The notes below the pieces were generated by a model that was given only the letters and a program-made list of their open reading frames with translations, did no database searches and was not told the DNA's origin. This document shows, piece after piece, positions 23,001-34,400 of a DNA stretch of 64,000 nt. Source of the stretch: Himantopus leucocephalus (lineage: Eukaryota; Chordata; Aves; Charadriiformes; Recurvirostridae); contig RSEF01000001.1 of the NCBI GenBank assembly GCA_003993805.1, positions 97,335,332 through 97,399,331 of the forward strand, in the 5' to 3' direction. The translations under genes were made by a program, and so were the position numbers. How positions within the stretch are numbered: position 1 is the first letter of the stretch; each line of letters begins with the position of its first letter.

Positions 23001-25396
23001 AGATTTAGAGATGGTTTCAGTAAGAGCTGTCAGAGCTGGGGCCCAGAGCAGGGCTCTCAAGACAGGGGTACCTGGAGATTTTGCGTTCCAAGTTCTGGAA
23101 GAAGATCCTGGCTCCAGGTAGCAAACCCCAGAGATGCTGCAGATAGGTGGCAGCAATGTAGATGTCCACCACAACAGGGGAGCCTGAAGCAACTGAGACG
23201 CTGAGCTTCACACTGTGATCACTGGCTAGCAGACTTGCTGAGGAGGCACAGAACCACAGACACTGTGAGCTCACACACGGGTAGCATAGTCTATCACTGA
23301 GCTGGACCTGCTAGAGGTGTTTTCCCTCCCATCACAATGAGGCTATCACTGTCCCACCTCACACATTTTCCAGGTACAGTATTCCCATTTCCATCCCCAA
23401 CACACAGGCAGCGTAGTTTCCCAGCCCTCTGACAGGCAATGGGATGCAACATCCTGACATACTTCCACTATTCTCAGATACAGCAGCACAGTTAGCCAAG
23501 TGTACTGTCTCTCTGAAACAGAAAGAAGCAAGAATCAATCTGTTGTTACCTTACAGGCTGTCAACAGTCTTACCTTTCTGCTTTTGAAGGCTGAGAGTCA
23601 CAGATGGCTTCTCATTCTTGAGAGAGGCACACAAGGTCCTCTCCACTATCTCACCAGAGAAAGAAACAAGGGAACCTGTGAAACTGAAAGCAGACCAGGG
23701 TTTCTGTCCTGCCTGAAGACAAAGGGAGTGGAAGAAGGCCTGACTCCAAGATTGCCACAAAGGACAGGGGGGAGTGCTGTTGCTTGAGGCCAGTTTTGAG
23801 GCTGGTTTCAGGGCAACCTGCCCTTGAGCACCCAAGCTACTGGACTGAGGGCAGCTTGCTGCAGTGTGCCCCACCCAGAGACAAGAGGCCCCTTTAACTC
23901 GCTTTTTGCTTCTTCAGGCTCAGCAGTGAAGAAGGAGAGAGAGGCATTACAGCCTTCCTATCCCCTTAACTCCCAATTTTTTTTCTTAATTGGAGAAAGA
24001 AGCCAACCAAAGAAAAACTCAGTTTACCATAAGGCACTGGTGAAGATTTCAGTGTGCATGCGTATCACCCCAGATTAAACATGCTTTGAACAGAAAAGCT
24101 TCTATCCCCAGTATTTGTTTGAGCAAGTTACCCTAAAACAATCAAAAAACAATAAAAAGCCTCACACATTCAGTCTCATTTTCCCTGCTGCACGTTTCCA
24201 CTTCTGACAGGAATTTAGCAGAGACCTTTGGAACCTAGCGCACAGCAGTAGTAGCTCAAACTTTTTCTGGACACCATTTTGCAGTTTTGTCACCTGCAAT
24301 CCCTTTAACTTTGATAAACAGGATGGGGGCAGTCTGGACTACTTGCACATAGGAAGATTTCCAAGCCATATTCCTAGGGAGGATAATTCACTGCTGTTTA
24401 ATGTAGTATTGTCTCCAATAAAGACGAATGCAGACCTACTCACTGAGGCACGGTCACATCTAATTTGGGGCAGACCAACATACCTGTTGCTAAGTACTTC
24501 TGGAATGGAGGAAATTCTCTGGTTCACGCCTCTCAGCGCCGACCTGGCTGCCAGCTAGAAGGGGGGGAAACACAGACTCGGATGGATTGTAGTCTATGGC
24601 TATCCCCAGCCAGAGCAGTAAAGACAAGCTCTGCATGCCTAGAGCTACATCAAGCAACTGATGCTTCCTCCCCAGATTAGTTCTGAGGCAGGAAAATGCG
24701 AAGCCCAGCGGCAGCCTCTGATGAAGCTTAGAGCAGAACGGTCTCATCAACAAGACATTGTGTATCTATAATTTTCTGAGCTAGTTCTGGAGAGATCTAC
24801 AAGTCCCCTGTGAAAACCTGAAGCAATAAGGCACTGCATACCTGGTGCTGACTCAGACAGGAGATCCATGTCTCATGCTGTAAGTGCCAGGTATCTTGGA
24901 CAGGCAGGCACAAGGGGCAGGATGACCCGCCCAGGAACTTTGCTGGCACAGGTGGAAAACAGAGCTTGTCAAACACTTCCAAGTCCTGAGAGAAGAGTGA
25001 TAAGGCAAGAAATAGGACTATTAAAGGAAGGAGATGAAAACTATATAAGAAAAAAGGGCGACTGAAGAACCATGGTTTGAAGAAAAATAAAATCCACTGA
25101 ACTCAGAGCTCTGAGAATTTTAACCAAACACAGAACTGAAGCAGTTCCTTGGCAAGATGGATGGGAATTCCAAGACTCAAAAAGAGCTTAGTCACCCTCT
25201 GACTACCCAACTCCCACACGCAGTTCAGTAAAACATCTCCAACAGGAAACAGCAAGACACTCTCTCTCTTACCGAGCAGCAGGGCACAATGAAGCGATAC
25301 AGCCCATCCAGATGCAGAAATGGAAACCATCGTAGAGACTTCCCCATGAAGAGCAGTAGTGCCTGGCGGGGGGGGTGGGGGTGGGGGGGGGTGGGN

Positions 25397-25434
<38 letters not shown>

Positions 25435-28400
25435 CGAGGAGAGAGAGAGAAAAGGTGATGAGAACTGTTAGGAAAAAGGTAGAAAATGAAAAACACAGCA
25501 AGAAGAGAGCAAGCCCAGCAGAGGATGTCTTGCTTGAAAAGTAAAGTTAGCACCATGGAGGATAACTAAGACAAAAATAACTCTCTCATTGATAAGGAAT
25601 CTAGATCCTTAATTATCACACAAGCTCCCTGATGAGCCAGCATCCAGCCTTATCAAACCACCCCCTTAAAGCTGCCTCCTGCCTCACTTCTTGCCGTGTC
25701 ATGCGCCCTTCTCCATCACAACTGGTATCTTCCAGCTCTGGTAGATTCCCAGTTTCTGTGGGGTGGGTCCAGAGCTGAGGTCTGCCCAGCCACAGCACTG
25801 TGGCTTGGAAACTACGCTGCAGGTCCCGTCCTTCTCCATCTTCTTCTCTGGGTAGTTGGTAATTGCGTAACATAAGACCCTCTTTCTGGGTAACCAAGAA
25901 CAGATGAGATACACAGCTGGTTCTTCTAGTGCTGCTCTGGCCCTTCTGACAGTTCTCATCTCTGTGAGTATCTGGCTTGGGATCCTCCAATTTCAGCATT
26001 TTTGCCTCTGGGGTTTCCAGCTCAGATGTTAAGCTGCCATCATCCTTCTTCCTCAAAGAGGAGCTGTTTCCACTCCTAAGGCCTTTCTGGATTTGTCCTT
26101 CAGCAGAGTGGAGAACCTGAATATCTTCAAAGTAGAACTGCGCGTAGACACTGAAATGACAAATGGTAGCAGTGAAACTCCCTGTTCCTGACAGGGGCCT
26201 GTCTGAAGCAAGCAGTTATCTGGGAAAAGCACTTCTGGTGAGTGCCCTGCAGGTACTCAGCAGAAGCAGCAGGAAAGGGTGAAGTAAAGGGCAGCTACCA
26301 GGCTGGGTGTATTCTGAACAAAATGGAGACGGTGGGTTTGTTGCTGATAAAGATCTCCTTTCCTGCAAATAGCTATGGACAGTTGCTTTGGCACTGAAAT
26401 ACTAAGCAGCTTTACAATAGTCCAAAATAGCTGTGGACCTGCAGAGTGATTATTTTAATTGAGCACTGAATAAAGGGACTTGCCTGTTTTTTTTCTCCCT
26501 CACATGCTCCAGATTTGTCAGCTGCTTCCAGGAGGGAAAATCAGTCTGAAGGAATCTCTCCACTATAAGCTGGTAGTTTTCCACCTGCAAGAGTGACCCT
26601 GCAAACACATCAGAGAAAGGAGCTGAGCTAGTAAAAAGAGAATACAAAACCAGCAAGCTCAACTTCCTCATTTTACAGTCACAAGGCCAGGCAGTGACAG
26701 TTCAGCATCTCCATACCAAGTCTCCTCTTCCTTGTTTTGGAGCTGGATGGCAGAACAGCAAAAGCCCAGCACTTTCAAATTTAGCTTAGTGGGACATACC
26801 TATGAGACCTGTATGGGCAAAGGGACTACCATCCTTATAGGATATCACACAGGGAAGCGCGCTGCTCTTGTCCTGCAGCTGGAGGGAACTGCTCCTGGAG
26901 GAAACTCTAAGCACACCCAGTAGTATCTGCAACAGAAAGGAAGCTGCAAAGAGCATCAAACACTTCCCATCTTTGAAGGCCATAAATCAAAGTGTGTGTA
27001 GCAGCAGTCTGAATTCAGCCTGTGTTCAACACACCACAGGTGAGAAAAGCAGCATCATTCCCTAACAGGAGGAACAGGCATCCACCATACAGGGTGCTGG
27101 AAGGCATGGGGAGAACCAGGAGCTCTCAAGGCACAGATGGTAAAGGGAATTAGGCACTTACCAGCCGGGGCTGGAAGCTTCCTGCTGAGAGCGTGCAGTA
27201 GGACCAGGCCAGTCTGCGATTCAGTTCCTGAGTGCCCACGTGCTGTGCCTCCAAGGGGGAAAGCAGCTGCGATGGACTGAAGCCTTCCCAGCTCTTCTGT
27301 TCTGCCACACGGCAAACTGCAGACAGAGATGGGGCCTGGCACGGGGGATTCAGGGTGAAATACTAAGAAAAAAGAAAGAAAGAATGAGCCAGCTGAATTT
27401 CTTCCCATCAGACAAATGGCAAAGAGCTCACAGAGCATTTACTCACCTTCTGCAGGGGACAGTGATGTATTTTTGCTAGGATTTCATTATAAATATCTCT
27501 TGCTTTCTCTCTATCTGCCACCATAGCTTGCAGAATGGGGATAAGGAACTTCTCAGCAGCTCCAGGGTTTCGGTGTGTAGAGCTAAGCAACAGTCGATGG
27601 CGCCCAAAGAAACAAGAAAACCTGAAAGAAATTAAGATAGTTAGAAGCATTAGCAGTCCTCGCTTCTTAGGGATTTTTGCATGCAAGTCAGATTCTTTCT
27701 GCTTGTTAAGAGTGAATGCATTGTGTAGGACAAGAACTAAGGAGAGCACAAAAAGAACATGAAGTGATTAAAAAAAAAGGAACATTTAAGGGTGATGCAG
27801 ATTTATGTCAGGCAAGCAGACAAGGAACAGGAAAATATACATAAATGGACAGACCAGCAAAATCTTGAAACTCAAGTGAACAAAAAAACACATCCAAAAA
27901 TAATCTCCCTCTAAATCACAGAAATGGACCTCCACACATTTTGGCTAAGTTTGATATGACTACTTATGTTAAGTATACTTGGCTTTCTTTTACAGGATGA
28001 AAAAATCACAAGACAGAAATAATCAGATTGCTCTTGTTCCAATATGTTCCTTGCAGAAGTCTAGTTCGCTGCTTTTGAATGCCTGGAAGTCATCACACTG
28101 CCAGTCAAAACAAGACTTAACAACAGAAAGTGAACTCAAACAAAAAGAGATAGGAACTAACCCACTGAAACAACTTTCAAGCAGTAGCAGGACTTAGCAA
28201 TCACATTTAAAAGAAGTGGAAAACCTAATAAAAACTGAAACTTATGGCTAGCATGATTCCTGGGGGCAAAACTGAAGCTGTTTTATTGGAAAGCATGGTA
28301 AAAATTCCACAGTGCCAGTAAAGCACAGGAAGACTGAGCATTCTATAAACTGCTACTTGACTGCCTGAGATTAAATATATACATTTTAGTTTTTAAAGTT

Positions 28401-31400
28401 CAAGGCAGCAGTTACAGTGATCAACTGTAACTATTCCAGAACAAACACAAATATTTTCACTGACAGAACCCAGAAGTAAACCCAGAAACTGACCCACAGC
28501 TGTCATGCGAACAGAACAGAACGCAGAAGTCAGGGAGAGCAGGAAGCCATCTGGAAGACCCAGAGATAAGCATGTGTGGGAAAATCTGCTAAGACAGAGG
28601 CTCACAGATGAATGCTGACACTACTAGCAATATTCAGAATATCTCAAAATGATACGCTCGGCAGCTGCTGCTGCTCCTGTGAGCAGCCAGGACACAAGAG
28701 CCTTAACAGTGGTTGTGACCTCGTTGTAGCAGCAGTTTCCAGCTCCAGCCTCAGTTCCCACCTTGATTTGCCAAGCAAACCACATTGGCAGGCACACACC
28801 CCTACAGTGCTTCCATATTTCAGGACGCAACTTCCTAGGCAGAAGTACGTGAGCACATGCTCTGGAGTGCTGCAGCTTCCCGAGAGCAGCAGGCTTACTG
28901 CATGTGCACTTGAAAAATGTACAGGATTTTCTTGCAAGAGTAACTGCGAGGTACAGGCAACTGAACATGACGTGAAATCTAGACAAATGGCTTGCTTAAG
29001 CCAGGAAACCAGAAGCAATTGCTGCTGCTATTAGTATCCAAGCACAGTAATTTTGTGAACCCTTGGTCTAGAAGATGCCCAGGTAGTGTACAGAGCACAT
29101 TTACACATAGCCTGACTTCAGAAGAACTGTCCTCACCTCTCCTCAAACATCTCCAGGAGGCTCACCAGCCAGAGGTAGAGTGGCATACCAAGATTGTAGC
29201 GGAAGAGCAGCTGCAAGTAGAGATTTCCTGAAGAGGCCGGTGGCTGGTAGGGGGTGCTGAGCCTTGAAAAACTCTTCAGCACAATAGTGCTGCTCAGGCA
29301 AGCACCAAGTACAATGAAAGGGAAGGATACCAGAGGCTTCTGCAGGAGGTGGACATCGATGAGCTGAGATACACAGACATACAACTCAGGAGATGGCTTG
29401 TCTACCACCGCTCCCCAACACCATCACCCCACCCTAAATCCTTTGTCACTCGACTGGATTGTCTATAAATCCAATGGCCCTGAGGGACCTGACACTGCTT
29501 AGGGAGGAATCAGATAATAATTATTTCAACTCTCATGACCAAGCCTAGACAGTAAGACCCCAGTTTTGTTCCAGATACTTGATGAAATCATTCCAATGTT
29601 CCCGCAGTCTTCTGTTGACCCACACACTTGCGAGCCATCCCCAGGGCCTGAGTCTTTTCCACTGAATGTTTTATGCCTCCTAAGTTTCAACTTACCTCCA
29701 CACATGCTCCTGGTCGGAGTCCACGTGCAGAGTTCAACAACTGCTGGTAAGCAAGGCACAAGCAGACTTTGTCATCCAGTAAAAAGAGGCCAGCTTGGAC
29801 ATTGAGTATTTTGGTGACAGTTCCCTAAATAGCAAGCAAACAGAAAGTTACAGGAGCGTAGAGAGTCCCAGAACATAAAAAACACATACGCCTGAGCAAT
29901 AGGGAAATAAATTAATGACAAAAATAAGACCTTGCAGGCCAGCAGCTGAAACCCTCAAGCACGAGTGGGTGAAGGCTAACCCTATGAATCCTTACCACAT
30001 ATGAGATGATCTTGGACTCTTTGGTTGATCCTGGCCTCTCCTCTTCAACTCCCAGCTCCAAGGAATTACTGAGCTGCTCAGCAGTCTCAAGGGAAGAAGA
30101 TTGAGTGGATTCTCCTTGCCAAGCGCTGCCCAGTGGCTGCTCCCTTGCCTGCTCTGCACAGTAGGGCAGAAGGCAGGAAGAAACACCAGTGACAAACATC
30201 CTTTGTCCAGATTTCTTCAGGCTGGACATACTCACGCCTGTTATTGTGTACCTGTGACCCAACTGGAGGGTATGATGCCATGCCAGCTGGTTGGGCTTCT
30301 AGAGCAGAGAAACCAAAAGTGACATCAGCATCTCTTGCGCTGGAAAAAGTTCTTCCCAATGCTGATAACCCCACCCAAAAAAACTTTTCCTGCAAGAGGA
30401 CTGCCTCACACTCTTAGCAAAAGGTGGCATCTGCAAGATGTTCAGGGACACTGCAACTGCATGAGGGAGAAGGGCTGTACTTCTGCAGGGCACAGAACTA
30501 GACGTCTTACATACAACGACTATTCTATTATAGGTTGCATGGAACTTAAAAAAAAAAAAACCAAAAAAACAAAACAAACCAACAAACAAAACACCCAAAC
30601 AAAAACCAGAGAATCACTAGCAAAAGGAAGAATAAATCAAACTGGGAAGCCAAGGGCAAGCTTCAAAGAATTAATCAAATAGCACATACACAGATAAAGA
30701 TGACGAATTTATGAGCAAAATTCCAAGGACTTACCTGCACCAGCACAGGGACCCAAACAGCAGAGGTGAGGCACTTCAGAAACAGAAAGAAGAATGTCTT
30801 CTGGCGAATACAAAGGAGAGGCCCAAGTCTGGCCAGTTCACCTGCCACAGTGAGCTTTGATCTTTTCTTACATGGAACCCTAGAGAACAATTGAGGAGGC
30901 AAAGGAAATCGGAGATGAAAGAAGAATTTGAAAGTATCTCAAAAACAAAATAAACAAATATACAGCATGCACTCTCTGGAAATAAAGGATCCAACAGGGT
31001 AATATGGACCACCTCTCAGAGATGTTTTCAAAACAATATTTGGCTACAAAAATCTTACTTTAAATTTCATATACTAAATCCCTTTGACACTTTAAAAAAC
31101 CTGAGTATTTGAAGACAGCAGGGTTGTGTTGAACAAATTCACATGTTCCACAACAACAGTCAGATTACAAAAAGCTTTACCATAAGCAAGAAGCTAATTA
31201 TAGGTCAAAAGAAAAAAAAAAATGCCACAAGAAATTCTTCAGCAGAAAAAAGAACTTGGCTTTGTAGATCCATGGAATGTGACACTGTGGAAGCTCTAAA
31301 CCTATGAACAAAAGAGGCCTGAAAGCAACAATGAAGTCTTCCTAACAAACTTGGCACAGGGTGAAAGAGAAGCAAAACTGAAAGCAGATGAGAGGAGAGA

Positions 31401-34400
31401 GAGGTGACATTTCTTCAGTCATTTCTGTTTCTCATTTCAAACTTTCATTTCAAAAAATGAAAAAAATCATTTCAAACAAACGTTTGTAATTTCATTTGTC
31501 ATTTTCATTTCAACTTCTGCTATACTTGAATATAACCATCCCACTTACTCTAAACAAACACATTCTTGTTTCTAAAACATATAAACAATTATGTAACTTC
31601 ATGACTTCTTTTAAAAGAAATACCAAGTACCAGCACTTTATTGGTAACATTTTTAAAGAAGGAACATGGAAAATTGGTCAGATATCAGGGAAAAGCAAGG
31701 GAGCTTTATGCTAAAAGCCTGAGAGCGTACACTGAAATATGGAAACAGTTTTCTTGTTTAGAAAGGTCTGTTGAGCTAAATCAAACACTTAAGTTTAAAG
31801 TAAGTTTCTCACAAGCAGACAAACCCAATTAAAACAAAAGAAAACTAAAAAGAAACTAAAGCAGCCTGACTAGTCACATTTTATTGTTATTAAATTACTC
31901 CAAGAATTCTCTACTCAAGAGGATAAAACATGATCTAGCACAACATGAAATTATCAACTTCAGTAAGATTCGCAATTCCATTGGCTACATTTTCACATAC
32001 TGTGTTATTTCCACTAAGGACAACAGTTACTCTTATCAGCAGACATTTAACTGGCACCTTTATCTCAGCAATCTGATAAGAACTTGACTAGTGGTGTATA
32101 TTAATTTAATATTAGAATTACTTCCAATAATACTTTTGGTTCACTGTAGGTTCAAAAAAAAAAAAAGTTGTGCTAATCAAGAGAGTGAATTTTAGCCTTG
32201 GTAAAAGCTGAATCATCACTTTGTTCTCATGTCCTTTGTGTACTATCAAAATACATCCAGAAATAATTAAAATTTGTCTTATTTTGTCAAAATAGAGAAT
32301 AAAAACTTCCAGTAAAGTCCTGGAAAACAGCTGATTAATCAAAAGTGGCTTTATTGTATAACTTTTACTTCCACCACTCACCGTTATGTTTCCGCCTGTG
32401 GCAGAAACAGAATTTGGTCAAGTGCTCTTCATGGTACCTGCCAAACCAGAGCAACACTGCTATGATGGAGCTCAGCATGCTAGGTGTTTACCTGGAGGTA
32501 AGCAGTGGCTCCGCTGATGCCGGGTAGGTGACTGGAATGCTGTCAGGTACTTCCTCTAGGAGATTTACTGGCACTGGATCCACCAGGATTTCCACGTACC
32601 CTGCTGCGCTCTTGTCTGTCTGTGGTATATATGACCAGCTTGGGAAGAGGAACAGTGACTCCAGCCACTCCAGCTCAAAATGCAGGAGCTAAGACAAAAG
32701 ATAAAAAGATAAAAGCTTGAGATGAGTTACAGTATGTTTTCTCAGCATTAATTAATGCTAGTCTTCACCTCCTTGGAAAGCACAACCTCAGTGCTCTTTC
32801 TTCACCACTCTAGGGGTTACCTCTTATCTAGGCTCCCCTTGCTATGACCTTCAGAGGGCTTTTAATTCAATACCACTGTCATGCAAGCTATTATTTCCTG
32901 AAAGCATCACTGAACACCCAGTACAACTCTCTAGAAAGTTATTTCTGCTCCACTAGTTGGTATTCAACAAATAGAGGTTAGTACTATGATCTCCAGATCT
33001 CCCAGGCCACCTTATACTGTTGAGAATTTAACAGAACTCTACATTAGGCTGTCTTATTTTCGAGGCCAGCACATTCAGTATTTGTTCTCCTAGCAATGAC
33101 ATTATTTCACATTCTGTCCTCTCCCCAGGATCTGAGCTTGCTGTTTTCCTGCCTGTTAAGTAGATGTGTTATTTCCCTCACTACAGACTCCAGCAGACCA
33201 TCTGAAGACCCTGGTCGTCTGTGACACTGCTCCAGAAGTGGAAATAAACACAGAATCCCTCAGGCTGAAGACACACCTCACACGGAATTATCCCAGTATT
33301 GTCTTTCACATATAAGCAACCATCGACCAACTTCTCTTTGTCCTCTTGCCTTCCATCTGTTAAATAGCCAACCAAGATCAGATAAGCCCTTGGCAAAACA
33401 CTCTGCATGGGTAAAACACCTTGTCCTTGATGAGACCATTCTTTAAATTCATTAGTGCTCCAGGTCAGGTGGCTGCAGCATGGCATGCACTGCTGACGCT
33501 GTAGGTCAGAGATGGAGATGAAACTGGAAAGAAAAGAAAAGCAAGACTATAGAAAAAACTCAGTCTGCAAAGTTTGGGAATTACAGTGATCAGTGGTCAC
33601 TGCAGTGGACAAAACTTGGCTAAGTCAGAAGAGCATTAGCTATTGGCGTGGTCTGACGATACCACATGGCAAGAATCAACCCATTCACTGGCATTTATCA
33701 AAGATCTCTCTCAGTCAGTGTGTTCTGCTTGAGCATCCTCTCTGAAAACAGACACCCTTTGCTACTATGGTCACCTGAGCAGGCATGCGGAAGACTTGGA
33801 AAAAAAAAAAATAATTGAGAGTTGATAAAATGGAACATCTTTTCAAGTACATGTCGGGGGAAGTGAGAGGGAAAACAGTTATTAGCTCAGACATTTTAGC
33901 TTGAATGGGAGACTGTGAGAAAACCCCAACAACTGCTCAACACAGTTTACATATCAGTAACTAACACAGGTAAATACAGACTAATTCCACCATCCAGTGC
34001 TAAAAAGTGCTGAACTGTAGTAGAAGCAAGGCTGAACAACTTTGAGATGAAGATGGTGTCAGTTTTGGAACAAATTCACTCCTGTGGATAGCTTACACAA
34101 TACAAAGCTGAGAGACAGCAAGCCAGTAATCTTAGATTGGGCCTTCACTTATAAGAATACAGCCAAGCTAGCCCTTAATCTTTCCACCTGCTCTCCTGCC
34201 TTTGCGGAGATGGGGTAGAAGGAGATGTAACATCAAACCAACCATGTGTGAAGCCGTCTGTAGTTTAGCATCTATCATGCTTAGACTGACCACAGTACCG
34301 AATATGGTAGCAGCATCCTCAGTAGATCCTAAGCCTTTTCAGTGTTTATGTTATCATGGCAGCATTCACCATCGTTGTTTACATCCTGGCTCTCTATGCT

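Noticed and set aside
23684..23712. Upstream acceptor TTGTCTTCAG for CTC1 exon 17
   Set aside because: It would shift the frame and destroy the conserved LVSFSGEI block; the acceptor at 23684 keeps it.
25103..25556. Poly-Pro and poly-Gly frames around 25365-25434
   Set aside because: Translation of a homopolymer containing an N; the real coding content is CTC1 exon 14 only.
27447..29137. Possible additional CTC1 exon in the 1.5 kb intron 8
   Set aside because: Exons 8 and 9 already join in phase at a position matching human CTC1; intervening frames show no similarity.
30549..30600. Poly-A tract as the tail of a processed pseudogene or SINE
   Set aside because: No recognisable body, no target duplication and interspersed C; treated as simple sequence.
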